This document shows positions 16,938 through 25,792 of a DNA stretch of 64,000 nucleotides, in pieces. How positions within the stretch are numbered: position 1 is the first letter of the stretch; each line of letters begins with the position of its first letter. The stretch spans positions 868,001 to 932,000 of the forward strand of contig JBGAJN010000001.1 of the NCBI GenBank assembly GCA_044224905.1, in the 5' to 3' direction. The notes beneath the pieces were generated by a model, which was not told the DNA's origin, searched no databases, and was given only the letters and a program-made list of their open reading frames with translations. The position numbers were made by a program, and so were the translations under genes. The stretch comes from JBGAJN01 sp044224905 (GTDB lineage: Bacteria; Verrucomicrobiota; Verrucomicrobiia; Limisphaerales; JBGAJN01).

Positions 16938-17957
16938 TCAGCGCTTCGGCGCGGGCGGCACCGGCAGTTCGAAGCTGGAGTTCGGTGTTTCGCTGATCTT
17001 GTCGAGCGTCGGCGAGTAATCGCTCACGCGGACGGTCTTCATGTCGGGCGTGAATTGCAGCAGGCGCAAGTAGCCGTTTCCACCGTTCGGCTGGTTCTGA
17101 TAGTCCACGACCATCTGATGAACGGGATTGCCCTGCGTGCCATTATCGGTGCGACGACCGGTGATGCAAACGTGGCCGCTGATCACGAAGGCGAAGTTCG
17201 CGTTCGGTGCGATCAATTTCTGCCACATTTCCTCGCCGTCGTTGAACCCGGCCGGATCATCGGCGAGCACGGATTTGCCGAGCCCTTTGTTACCTTCTTT
17301 GCCTTTCACGACCACCTTCACGCGATGATCGTAGCGCGTGTTGTCCGGCCGGAGGTAGGCGTGCGTGATCATGATGACCGAGCGATCCGGATGTTGCTTG
17401 GCAATGTCGCCGGCCCATCGCAGCACATCGTTGCGGGGTCCGTACTCGATCGCGAGGATGAGCCACTTGCGGCCGCCGGCTTCGAAAAGATGGAAGCTGT
17501 TGTCCGAGCGCATTGGTTCCTTGTCGTAAAACGCGCCGAACGTCGGGAGCTTCTTGAAACTGTCGGGCGGAAACGCGGCGCTCAGGCCGGACTTGCGCCC
17601 CTTGGCGAGGTCGTGATTCCCCGGCAGCAACGCGCACGGGACTGCGCCTTCAAGCCGCGCATGAGCCTTGGCGGCGACTTCCCACTCGGGCGTCGTGTTT
17701 TTGTCCGTGATGTCGCCGACGTGTAGAACGTAGGCGATGTTGTAACGCTTCACATTCTCGGCAATCCACTTGGTCTGCGCGTCGTATGTTTCGGGATACC
17801 GTAACGCGTAGAATTGCGTGTCGGGCAAGACGGCGAGCGTGAAGCCGCCATCAATCGGCGCCGGCGGCGCAGCGGGTGCCAGCAAGGCGGCGAATTGGAA
17901 GGCGAGTGCCGCGACGAAAGCGATCATTGCGCGGCGAAGGGGAGAGAAATGTTTCAT
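16938..17957 (-). CDS. Exported calcineurin-like metallophosphoesterase
   Basis: A 339-residue protein with a signal peptide (RRAMIAFVAALAFQFAALLAPAAP). The metallophosphoesterase motifs appear in order: LPDTQFY, HVGDITDKN (GD), LLPGNHDLA (GNHD), ITHAYL and VISGHVC (GH), so both metal sites look complete. The substrate is not evident; relatives hydrolyse phosphomono- or diesters in the periplasm. A second ATG lies two codons upstream at 17963. It may be cotranscribed downstream of the DUF1501/PPC pair, 72 bp away on the same strand. Confidence 0.88.
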   Translation of the reverse strand: MKHFSPLRRAMIAFVAALAFQFAALLAPAAPPAPIDGGFTLAVLPDTQFYALRYPETYDAQTKWIAENVKRYNIAYVLHVGDITDKNTTPEWEVAAKAHARLEGAVPCALLPGNHDLAKGRKSGLSAAFPPDSFKKLPTFGAFYDKEPMRSDNSFHLFEAGGRKWLILAIEYGPRNDVLRWAGDIAKQHPDRSVIMITHAYLRPDNTRYDHRVKVVVKGKEGNKGLGKSVLADDPAGFNDGEEMWQKLIAPNANFAFVISGHVCITGRRTDNGTQGNPVHQMVVDYQNQPNGGNGYLRLLQFTPDMKTVRVSDYSPTLDKISETPNSSFELPVPPAPKR

Positions 17958-18029
17958 GAGCATGAGTGACGTGTGGGAGAAATTAACGAACGGCCGGCGC
18001 GAGGCAACTCCGCGCTGTGTTGCGCGTAG

Positions 18030-19745
18030 TTACCGTTGTGCGGTGCCTTTCTTTTTCTTGGTGGGATTCTTGGGCGCTTCGGCAGTCACGCCTTTGGGCA
18101 CGACTGTGATCCAGAGTTGATCCGTCTCGCTGATCACCCGCGGGCCGCGGGGAGGATCCTTGGCGCGCAGATCATAAGTCGCCGCGCGGAGTATCGGCGT
18201 GGAGATGCCGGTGGCGGGGGCGAGGATTCGCAGCGGTTGATTGGCGGGCGCCGCGTTGGTCGTCGCGCCGAGGGCAATCTTAATGTCGCCGTTCTTCGTG
18301 GGAATCTCGCCGATCTTCGCGGTGACGCCGTCGGGCAAACCTTCGAGCGTGACGTTCAGCTGGTTGGTGAAGTTGCCGCTGCGCGTGAGCGTGCAATTGA
18401 GATTGTTAGTCTTTCCCGGTTCGAGACGGAAGGTGTGATCGGCGACGCTGAGCGTGAAGTCGCCGCGCGGCGGGCCGGCGTAGAGGCGATAGACAAAATC
18501 ATCGCCGCCTTTCCGGTAGAGATCGGTGATGGAGACGAAATAGTTGCCGTCCTTGGGCGCGCGCCACAAAAGCTTGGCATCGGCGCTCGCCTCCGCGTCG
18601 TCGGCTTTTGCGAGCTGCTCGCCGTCGGAGTTCAGAACCCGCAATGCCGTCGCCAGCGGAAAGCCCAGCGATGCGGATTGTACGTTGAACTCGAAGTTGT
18701 CGCCCTTCTTCGCCGCGAACACGAAGCGATCTTCATCGCCCGGCTTGCTAATTCGCCCGTTGATTATCACTGCCACCGTGACGTGCTGTGCGTTGGTGTT
18801 GGCTTCGTTCGGCTCGATCTCGTTGATTTCGGCGAAGGCGGTGATCGGAATGACCAATTGACTGACGCCGCCGTTGATCGCAACGGTTTCTGCATTCGCG
18901 CCGTTGGTGTTCGCGCTGAGGCTGGGCAAGGCGTCGCCACCGTTGGTCGCGATGTTCCATCCAATTTTTTGTGTCACTGATCCTTGGCGCGGATTGCTCG
19001 CGGGGAAAATTCCTTCGATGAATTCACTGTCCGTGACGGACAAACGGTAGATAGTGGATTTCCCGCCGGCGAATTGAACGTCCGCTGCCGGTGGATGAAC
19101 GAAGCCCGCGACTTCGAACGTGTAAGTGCCGGTCTTCTCGACGCGATACGCGAGGAACGGATCGAGGCTCTGCGCGCTGTCGTGATTGAAGGCCACGCGC
19201 ACGCCTCGGCTGTCGAACAAATGCAACGTCGCGTCCACAGGCGAGCCGAGCGAATACGCGTCCACACGGGCCACGAGCCAGTGACCCGCTTGCGCTTCGA
19301 CGCGGAAGAAATCCGTGTCGCCACGTTCGAGGAGTCGGCCGTTGATGACCACGGGCAGTTTGCCGATGACTTGCGCTTGCTTGAAACCATTGTTCGGCTC
19401 CTTCTCGCTGACCTCGCGATGACTGGTCACGATGAACCATCGCGGGATCGAAGCGCCGCTCTCATTGAACACGCGCACCAGATGCGGGCCGACGGGCGCG
19501 TTCGCGGCGATGCGTGCTTTCACCACGCCGTTGCTTTTGGCATCCACGTCGAATTCGATGCCGGCGGAATCTGCCCAAAACTTCACCGGCCAGGGCGTGA
19601 AGGTGCCGCCGAGGGTGACATTGACTTCAGTGCCTTGTTGTCCGCCGGCGGGGAAAAGCGATTCAAGCGTGGGTGCCGCCGCACGCGTGTTGGGAACAAA
19701 CGTGAGCAGCGAAAGTGCGACAAGCAAAACCCGCCCGCACCTCAC
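18030..19745 (-). CDS. Exported PPC-domain (pre-peptidase C-terminal) protein
   Basis: A 571-residue protein. The start is a GTG at 19745 whose last two bases are part of the TGA stop of the DUF1501 gene (GTGA overlap), followed at once by a signal peptide (VLLVALSLLTFVPNTRAAAP). An Ig/IPT-like domain follows (LFPAGGQQGTEVNVTLGGTF). Two PPC domains come next, each with the E-x-E-P-N-x-x-x-x-A pattern: SEKEPNNGFKQAQVIG near 120 and NEIEPNEANTNAQHV near 315, with DTDFFRVEAQAGHWL-type continuation. The C-terminus is Lys-rich. A longer upstream frame to 19979 exists but lies inside the neighbouring gene. Such proteins accompany DUF1501/DUF1549 genes; their role is probably binding or scaffolding outside the cell. 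Confidence 0.82.
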   Translation of the reverse strand: MRCGRVLLVALSLLTFVPNTRAAAPTLESLFPAGGQQGTEVNVTLGGTFTPWPVKFWADSAGIEFDVDAKSNGVVKARIAANAPVGPHLVRVFNESGASIPRWFIVTSHREVSEKEPNNGFKQAQVIGKLPVVINGRLLERGDTDFFRVEAQAGHWLVARVDAYSLGSPVDATLHLFDSRGVRVAFNHDSAQSLDPFLAYRVEKTGTYTFEVAGFVHPPAADVQFAGGKSTIYRLSVTDSEFIEGIFPASNPRQGSVTQKIGWNIATNGGDALPSLSANTNGANAETVAINGGVSQLVIPITAFAEINEIEPNEANTNAQHVTVAVIINGRISKPGDEDRFVFAAKKGDNFEFNVQSASLGFPLATALRVLNSDGEQLAKADDAEASADAKLLWRAPKDGNYFVSITDLYRKGGDDFVYRLYAGPPRGDFTLSVADHTFRLEPGKTNNLNCTLTRSGNFTNQLNVTLEGLPDGVTAKIGEIPTKNGDIKIALGATTNAAPANQPLRILAPATGISTPILRAATYDLRAKDPPRGPRVISETDQLWITVVPKGVTAEAPKNPTKKKKGTAQR

Positions 19746-21088
19746 GCAAATAATTCCTTGATGGGCGCGCCGCCGTTGACGAGTTGCACTGGCCGACCGG
19801 TGTTGGTGTGGAGAACTTGATGCGGATCGATGCCCATCTTCGTGTAGAGCGAGCAGGCGAAGTCCTCGGGCGAATGAACATTCTCGGCGGCGTAGTAACC
19901 CTTCGCATCCGTCGCACCGACAATTTGTCCGCGCGGAATTCCCGCGCCGGCAATGAGCACCGACATCGCGTGCGGCCAATGATCACGTCCGGCGTCCTTG
20001 TTCACCTTCGGCGTGCGACCGAATTCTCCGAGCGCGATCACGAGCGTGTTGTCGAGGCGGCCGCGCGTATCGAGATCGTTGATCAATGCGGCGAGGCTCA
20101 CGTCGAACTTGCTCATGAAGTCGCCCTTGAGCGTTTTGAAAATGTCTTTGTGATGATCCCAGCCGCCGTAATAGCAGGTGACGAACGGCACGCCGACTTC
20201 CGTGAGCCGGCGAGCGAGCAGCAAGCGTTGTCCGAAATCTGTGCGTCCGTAAGCGTCGCGCGTTGCCGCGGATTCCTGGGAAATATCAAATGCCGCCTGC
20301 GCTTTGGGCGACGTCACGAGATCAACGCCTTGATGATAGAAGCTGTCGAAACTCACCGCCGGATCTTCGGCCGCCTTGTCACGGATGCGCACGAGCCGGT
20401 CGAGCGACTGGCGCAACTCTTGCCGCGATTGCGCGCGACCCTCGCTGATCTCGCGCGGCAACACGACGTCGCGGACGTTGAAGTCCGCCTTATTCGGATC
20501 GCCGCCGATGACGAACGGCGCGTGCTCGCTGCCGAGAAAATTGGACCCGCCCGAACGCGAAACCTGCGGCAGGGTCATGTAAGCCGGAAGCCCGTTGCGG
20601 ACGCCACGCCGATAGGACACCACGGAGCCGAACGACGGATGAAACGTTACGAACGCGCCGCAACCCACCGGCACCGGTGTTGGTGCGCCGGTCATCATGT
20701 AATGATTCCCGCCGCCGTGATTGGGGTCCTTGTGACAGATCGAACGGACCACGGTGAACTTGTCCGCGATCTTCGCCAGCTTTGGCACGCACTGCGAAAA
20801 ATGCACGCCGGGCAGTGCGGTGGGGATCGATTTGAACTCGCCACGAATTTCGCTCGGCGCGTCGGGCTTGGGATCGAACGACTCGTAATGGCTCGGTCCA
20901 CCGTCTAACCAGATGAGGATGCAATTGATTCCGTTCGAGCTCGCCTTACCCTGCGCTGCCGCCGCCTGCGCGCGGATGCGGAGCAGATCCGTAAAACCCA
21001 AGCCCATGGCCGCGCCGAGACCGAGCTGGATAAAATCCCGCCGGGCCACGCCGTTGCAATTCATTCGCTGAGTTCGCTGCGTCGTCAT
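19742..21088 (-). CDS. DUF1501 protein, Tat-exported (second copy)
   Basis: A 448-residue DUF1501 protein. I use the ATG at 21088 because it leads directly to a twin-arginine signal (ARRDFIQLGLGAAMGLGF); the frame stays open to 21220. Family motifs include ILIWLDGGPSHYESFDPKPD, GGNHYMMTGAPTPVPVG, LLLARRLTEVGVPFVTCYYG, ALGEFGRTPKVN and GRDHWPHAMSVLIAGAGI. It differs clearly from the copy at 10801 and belongs to the form with the PSHYESFDPKP signature. Its stop overlaps the GTG start of the PPC gene, so the two are translationally coupled. It is divergent from the DUF1080 lipoprotein gene. Confidence 0.92.
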   Translation of the reverse strand: MTTQRTQRMNCNGVARRDFIQLGLGAAMGLGFTDLLRIRAQAAAAQGKASSNGINCILIWLDGGPSHYESFDPKPDAPSEIRGEFKSIPTALPGVHFSQCVPKLAKIADKFTVVRSICHKDPNHGGGNHYMMTGAPTPVPVGCGAFVTFHPSFGSVVSYRRGVRNGLPAYMTLPQVSRSGGSNFLGSEHAPFVIGGDPNKADFNVRDVVLPREISEGRAQSRQELRQSLDRLVRIRDKAAEDPAVSFDSFYHQGVDLVTSPKAQAAFDISQESAATRDAYGRTDFGQRLLLARRLTEVGVPFVTCYYGGWDHHKDIFKTLKGDFMSKFDVSLAALINDLDTRGRLDNTLVIALGEFGRTPKVNKDAGRDHWPHAMSVLIAGAGIPRGQIVGATDAKGYYAAENVHSPEDFACSLYTKMGIDPHQVLHTNTGRPVQLVNGGAPIKELFA

Positions 21089-21226
21089 CAATGGATGCTG
21101 GAGACTATTAATAGACGGCTCGCGGGGCGAGTAATTCATCCGACGAATCGGCTCCTGGCTCGAAGTGTGCGTTATTGCACAATCGTCGTTGGCTGATACG
21201 CTCAATCTCCACGTGCCCATACGATC

Positions 21227-21859
21227 ATGAAAAAACTTCTCTCGCTCAGTTTGCTCGTTCTGCTTTGCAACGGTTGCTCAAATCAAAACAAGTCCGTCGA
21301 CTGGATTCCACTCTTCGACGGCAAGTCGATCGACGGTTGGAAGGTGAACGAAAACCCCGACACGTTCAGCGTGCAGAATGGCGAGATCGTGGTGCGCGGC
21401 GTGCGGTCGCATTTGTTTTATGACGGCCCGGTGTTCGGTCACAATTTCCGCAACTTCGAGTTCAAGGCCGACGTGTTGACCAAGCCGGGTGCGAACTCGG
21501 GCGTGTATTTCCACACGGAATTGCAAGGGCCGGGCTGGCCGGCGAAGGGGTATGAAGTTCAGGTGAACAATTCGCACGTGGATCCGAGCCGCACCGGCGG
21601 GCTCTACGCGGTGCGGGACAATATGAACGCCGTGGCCAACGACAACGAATGGTTCACGCTCCACATCAAGGTCGAGGGCAAGCACGTGGTCACGAGCGTC
21701 AATGGCAAGGTGGTCACCGATTACACCGAGGAGCCGAATCCGCCGCGTCACGGAATGTATGTCACGCGGTTGCTGGGCAGCGGCACCTTCGCAATTCAAG
21801 GTCACGATCCTGGCAGCGAGGTGCACTATAAGAACATCATGGTGAAGCCGCTGCCGTGA
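21227..21859 (+). CDS. DUF1080 (3-keto-disaccharide hydrolase-type) lipoprotein
   Basis: A 210-residue protein with a lipoprotein signal (SLLVLLCNGC, lipobox Cys at about 22), then a DUF1080 domain: WIPLFDGKSIDGWKVNE at the start, FRNFEFKADVLTKPGANSGV in the middle and GTFAIQGHDPGSEVHYKNI at the end. DUF1080 has a concanavalin-like jelly-roll fold, and some members hydrolyse 3-keto-glycosides. Residues such as NSGVYFHTELQG match the family core. It is probably membrane-anchored and faces the periplasm. The downstream phytase-like gene starts 24 bp after its stop on the same strand, so the two are likely one transcript. Confidence 0.92.
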   Translation: MKKLLSLSLLVLLCNGCSNQNKSVDWIPLFDGKSIDGWKVNENPDTFSVQNGEIVVRGVRSHLFYDGPVFGHNFRNFEFKADVLTKPGANSGVYFHTELQGPGWPAKGYEVQVNNSHVDPSRTGGLYAVRDNMNAVANDNEWFTLHIKVEGKHVVTSVNGKVVTDYTEEPNPPRHGMYVTRLLGSGTFAIQGHDPGSEVHYKNIMVKPLP

Positions 21860-21883
21860 GTGGTGGTAGTTTTTGGGGTGACC

Positions 21884-23302
21884 ATGATTAGCCGGATCAC
21901 GCGACTGGGCGTTTTGTATGGTGTGGAGTTCTTGCTCGCGTTGAGCGCGACGGCGGCGGTGACGATTACTGATCCCGGTCAGAACGTTTACGATTGGACC
22001 GCGAACGCGCCCGAACTCAGCGGACTGACGTGGGTAAGCGGAACTACCTACTACGCGGTCAGCGACGATGCGAACCAGCGGAAGGTTTACCAGTTGCACA
22101 TCGGCGTGAACCCGGCGAATGGCCGCATTACCAACGCCGCCGTTACAGCAACCAACACCCTCTCCGTCGGCTACGATCTCGAAGGCATTGCGTATTGCTC
22201 CGCGCGCGGCACGTTTTTCATTTCCGACGAGGGCCAGTTTCCCGACGGTGGCTACCTTCGCGAACACACCTTGCCGGACGGCAATCTGGTGCGGACGCTT
22301 ACCTTGCCGACGGTGCTAACGAATGATCGTTCCAACTACAGCCTCGAATCCTGCACGTGGGGTGCCGGTGCGTTATGGACGGCCAATGAGGAGGCGCTGG
22401 CGCAGGAGAGCGCGTTGTCGACGGCGAGCGCGGGCAGTTTGATTCGCCTGCAAAAGTTCGATCACCAGCTTAACCCAGCAGGACAGTGGGCTTACCTGAC
22501 GGATTCCTTTGGTTTCGATAGTTCGTTGACCACCGCGGAGCGCAGTGGCGTATCCGATTTGCTGGCGCTGCCGGATGGTAATTTGCTCGTGCTCGAACGC
22601 ACGCTGGGAATTGGCTTCGTCCCCAGCTTTCGCAACCGCATTTACCTCGTAAACTTCGCGGGCGCCACGGATGTCAGCGGCATCAGCGATCTCGATGGCG
22701 CATCCTACACGCCTGTGAACAAGACGCTGCTTTGGGAAACGAACATGGGCAGCATCAGCACCCGCAACTTCGAGGGGATTGCGCTGGGGACGGCGTTGCC
22801 GCAGGTGGGCAGCAACAGCTATAGCGTTCTGTTGGTCGCGGACAATGGAGGCGGAACCAACCAGCATCTCTACGCGTTGGTGGTCAATGGGGTCGTCGCG
22901 CCCTCGCCGCTGGCGAGCTGGCGGCGCGATCGTTGGGGCACAACCAACAACTTGGGCATCGCCGCGAACGACGCCGATCCGGACGGCGATGGGCTCGTGA
23001 ACCTGCTCGAATACGCCTTGGCGAAGAACCCGACTGTCCCGGACGCAGCGGGCGCTTTTACAACTTTTCTGACCAACGGTTCGGCTGGTTTGCGTTTCAC
23101 CCTGACCACCAACACCCCCGATGTGACGGTGCGGATGGAGAAGAACAGCGTCGGTCTGCACACCAACGCGTGGACGACGGTTGCGGTCGTGGACACGCGC
23201 GCGACCAACGCCGCCCTGATTTCTGTTGAAGCATGGGTCAACGATCCGTCGCCGCACACGCTGACGAACTTGTTTCTGCGTTTGCGCGCCTCGGAACCAT
23301 GA
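21884..23302 (+). CDS. Exported phytase-like esterase propeller with calcium-loop tail
   Basis: A 472-residue exported protein. Residues about 25-340 form a phytase-like/esterase-like propeller (ELSGLTWVSGTTYYAVSDD, GYDLEGIAYCSARGTFFISDEG, SDLLALPDGNLLVLERTLG, RNFEGIALG). Residues about 355-390 contain WRRDRWG and a calcium-loop-like NDADPDGDGLVNLLEYAL, a C-terminal element often seen in secreted verrucomicrobial proteins. The rest is a beta domain. I chose the ATG at 21884 at the signal peptide. It may hydrolyse a phosphate or carboxylic ester outside the cytoplasm. Its stop is 27 bp from that of the convergent ceramidase-like gene. Confidence 0.8.
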   Translation: MISRITRLGVLYGVEFLLALSATAAVTITDPGQNVYDWTANAPELSGLTWVSGTTYYAVSDDANQRKVYQLHIGVNPANGRITNAAVTATNTLSVGYDLEGIAYCSARGTFFISDEGQFPDGGYLREHTLPDGNLVRTLTLPTVLTNDRSNYSLESCTWGAGALWTANEEALAQESALSTASAGSLIRLQKFDHQLNPAGQWAYLTDSFGFDSSLTTAERSGVSDLLALPDGNLLVLERTLGIGFVPSFRNRIYLVNFAGATDVSGISDLDGASYTPVNKTLLWETNMGSISTRNFEGIALGTALPQVGSNSYSVLLVADNGGGTNQHLYALVVNGVVAPSPLASWRRDRWGTTNNLGIAANDADPDGDGLVNLLEYALAKNPTVPDAAGAFTTFLTNGSAGLRFTLTTNTPDVTVRMEKNSVGLHTNAWTTVAVVDTRATNAALISVEAWVNDPSPHTLTNLFLRLRASEP

Positions 23303-23329
23303 GGGGGCATGCGGAACTGTTTCGATCCG

Positions 23330-24763
23330 CTATTTCAACCGTTCAAACAACTCGTCTAAACCCGCGATAATCTTCGTCGAGGCGTCCACTTCGAGGCAGC
23401 TAGAGCGCGCGCGCCACGTTTCGTAGCCGCTGAGCTTGTGCTGTGCCGGAGTCGGCAGATAGCCGTGGTAGGCGTTTGCCAGGGAGATCGTGAAGCTGCT
23501 CGGGTGTTTGCGTTTCAACTCCAGCCCGATCTCGACGAAGGTCTCTGCGGGAATCGCGGCCAGACGCAATTCGCCAATCTTGAAGACGGCGAGTGGCGCG
23601 GAAACATTGGCTGGAAAGTCTTTCAGCAATACCGTCTCACGCGCATAGACCTCCTCCATCGTCGCCATGCGGGGAAACATCTTCGAACGGCTCATCACTT
23701 CGCGCGCTTTCTCCACCTCAGCCGCCGCTGGAAGGCGCAGGCCCAAGGTGATCTCCTTTTGCGCAACCCCGAGCGGCACCCAATCACGGTAGGTCAGCGA
23801 CTTCGCGACGCGCGCGACTTCTTGAGCGACGTCGTTGGCGACGAGCCTTATCTGGCCGTAAGGCGGCTGCTTGGGTTGGCCACCGCGGAAATTGATGTTG
23901 TTGATATCGCCGCTGGTGCCGTTGGCCATCATGCCGACGAACGGCGGGGCCTGCCGGTCCGCACCCAGCAGGTCCTGAATGCGATCGGCAAAGGCGCCGT
24001 AGTAATCCGCCGAGATGTGACCCGGACCGACGCCGCCAACGTAATGCAGCGAGTACGCCGCGTAGAGCGCGATGGGGCGGCCATTGGTGGACTGCGCGGA
24101 GATGAACCAAACCTGCGGATCGGTCGGGCCGGCGGGCTCGACGAGGTTGGGGTTGTTGACGCCAGGATTGGTGCGCACGGCGTCATTGGTGCTACCGAAG
24201 GGATTCGGGGGAACGGTGCCGGGCTTGAGCTTCCAACGGCGATTGAATACGTGCTGCGGGACTTCGCCGTAACCCCAGCCGATGCGCGCGGGCGCAAGGT
24301 TGTTGAGCGCACGGCACACGCCGTCGGCGATGCGTTGGGCGACGAACTTCTGATACGCCGGGTCCGGTTCACTCTGCCCGACCGCCTGCAACGTGCCGCA
24401 CGAGTGTGAGTGCGTGGCCGACATCGTCATGTTCTCCAGCGGCAAGCCGGCGGCTTCGTTCACCTGTCGTTTGGCATCGTCGAAGATGTCGCGTCCGATC
24501 ACGCAACTGTCGACGACCACGAGCACGAGCTTTGTGGCGCCATCGTCGAGCGCGAGGCAGCGGGCGTGTAACTCGTCGTGAATCTGCGTCGCTTTGCCAT
24601 CCTGAAAGCCGCCGTTGATGGAAGAGCCGAGCGGAGGTGTGACATTGCTCGTTGCCGCGCCAGCGCGGAATACGTGGGGCTTCTCCACGGCCGCTCCTCC
24701 CGCGGGCGAGAGACTCAAGATTAAATACAAAACAGCGCAGCAGCGTATGACGGGGCGGTGCAT
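23330..24763 (-). CDS. Exported neutral/alkaline ceramidase-like protein
   Basis: A 477-residue protein with a signal peptide (AVLYLILSLSPAGGAA). It matches the N-terminal domain of neutral/alkaline non-lysosomal ceramidase: FRAGAATSNVTPPLGSSING at the start, a metal-binding MSATHSHSCGTL, and the segment MMANGTSGDINNINF, which holds the GTSGD motif where the catalytic serine of neutral ceramidases sits. Members cleave N-acyl bonds of ceramides, but many environmental homologues are uncharacterised. It lacks a long C-terminal Ig-like domain, as do many short bacterial members. The SGNH-like gene lies 72 bp upstream on the same strand. Confidence 0.87.
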   Translation of the reverse strand: MHRPVIRCCAVLYLILSLSPAGGAAVEKPHVFRAGAATSNVTPPLGSSINGGFQDGKATQIHDELHARCLALDDGATKLVLVVVDSCVIGRDIFDDAKRQVNEAAGLPLENMTMSATHSHSCGTLQAVGQSEPDPAYQKFVAQRIADGVCRALNNLAPARIGWGYGEVPQHVFNRRWKLKPGTVPPNPFGSTNDAVRTNPGVNNPNLVEPAGPTDPQVWFISAQSTNGRPIALYAAYSLHYVGGVGPGHISADYYGAFADRIQDLLGADRQAPPFVGMMANGTSGDINNINFRGGQPKQPPYGQIRLVANDVAQEVARVAKSLTYRDWVPLGVAQKEITLGLRLPAAAEVEKAREVMSRSKMFPRMATMEEVYARETVLLKDFPANVSAPLAVFKIGELRLAAIPAETFVEIGLELKRKHPSSFTISLANAYHGYLPTPAQHKLSGYETWRARSSCLEVDASTKIIAGLDELFERLK

Positions 24764-24835
24764 ACTCCACTGACGCGCGAAGCCGGTCCACGCTTTAGTT
24801 TTTGTTTCCGATCGGATCGCCGAAGCGCGGGCGGA

Positions 24836-25723
24836 TCACTTCGCCGCCGTCTTGAAACCGCTCATCGGGTATTTGACCACGGCATCCCAGGCGAGCTGTT
24901 GCAGTAGGCCGTTGAGCTTGTCGATTTGCGCGACATCTTTCAGGGCTTTGGGCACGGGCAGGCCGACGGGGCTCTTGTGATAAATCGCGGCGAACTGGCA
25001 ATAGACCACCAACTCGGCGAGCACCGGCAGCGGATGGCCAATTGGGTCGCGAAACAAATCCGTCTGCTTCGTCAGCCCCGGCGCTTTGCCTTCCAGCACT
25101 CGCTCGCGCAGGCCGAACACCGCGTCGCTCACCGGCACTATGAACACCGCCTGGCGGCCAACGGATTCGTTGAGCGCGCGGACCTGTGTCTCAAGCTTCT
25201 TTAGCCAAACGCTGTGACCGGCGCGAAGGGATTGAAGGGATCCGGGCGTCATTTCGTTCCGTTGCTCGTTCTTGAATTTTCGCGGATCCAATGCGCCGTC
25301 AAATCCGGGCCATGACGATTGAACAAGCACGCGGAGCTTTGGATTCTTCTCAAGGCCGAGCTTGGTGAAATTATCGATGCCCTCGTCCGGCAGCAGCATG
25401 TGCGGCGAAAGCGTGAGCACGTCCACCTCGCCGGCGCGCAACGCGGACTTGGCCTTGTTCTGCTCGTCGGGGAGATTCCAGTGCTGCAGCGTGCGCGAAC
25501 CGCCAATCATTTGCTGGCCGGCGGACATGTGTTTGATGCCGGAGAGCTCCGCGAGTTCGGGCAGGAGCTTGGCGGTGAAGATGTGAAAACTATGGCCGCA
25601 CACGAACACGCGTTGCCCCGGCAACGGCACTGGCACCGCATCATCCGCTGCGCGAACGGCAACAGCGGTGAACAACAGAGCGACGCCGAGACGCAAAACG
25701 GACATGACAGTAGGGAGTTTCAT
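24836..25723 (-). CDS. Exported SGNH-hydrolase-like protein
   Basis: A 295-residue protein with a signal peptide ending AVAVRAADD. The motif RVFVCGHSFHIFTAKLLPEL near residue 38 looks like block I of an SGNH/GDSL hydrolase (G-x-S), followed by a Gly-containing block (GQQMIGGSRTLQHW) and VDVLTLSPHMLLPDEGI. A plausible block V Asp/His lies in the C-terminal third (KQTDLFRDPIGHPLPVLAELV). I could not identify a named family. Esterase or lipase activity on an acylated substrate is inferred from the fold only. It sits between the sulfatase and ceramidase-like genes on the same strand. Confidence 0.65.
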   Translation of the reverse strand: MKLPTVMSVLRLGVALLFTAVAVRAADDAVPVPLPGQRVFVCGHSFHIFTAKLLPELAELSGIKHMSAGQQMIGGSRTLQHWNLPDEQNKAKSALRAGEVDVLTLSPHMLLPDEGIDNFTKLGLEKNPKLRVLVQSSWPGFDGALDPRKFKNEQRNEMTPGSLQSLRAGHSVWLKKLETQVRALNESVGRQAVFIVPVSDAVFGLRERVLEGKAPGLTKQTDLFRDPIGHPLPVLAELVVYCQFAAIYHKSPVGLPVPKALKDVAQIDKLNGLLQQLAWDAVVKYPMSGFKTAAK

Positions 25724-25792
25724 CGTGGTGGGAGAATTATGATTTATCGCGAGTGTAAAGCGATGTGGTGAATGTTCGGCGAACGAGCTTGC

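Noticed and set aside
19746..19979. N-terminal extension of the PPC protein
   Set aside because: These 78 codons lie inside the DUF1501 gene and are Arg/Cys/His-rich. The GTG at 19745 leads straight into a signal peptide and makes a GTGA overlap.
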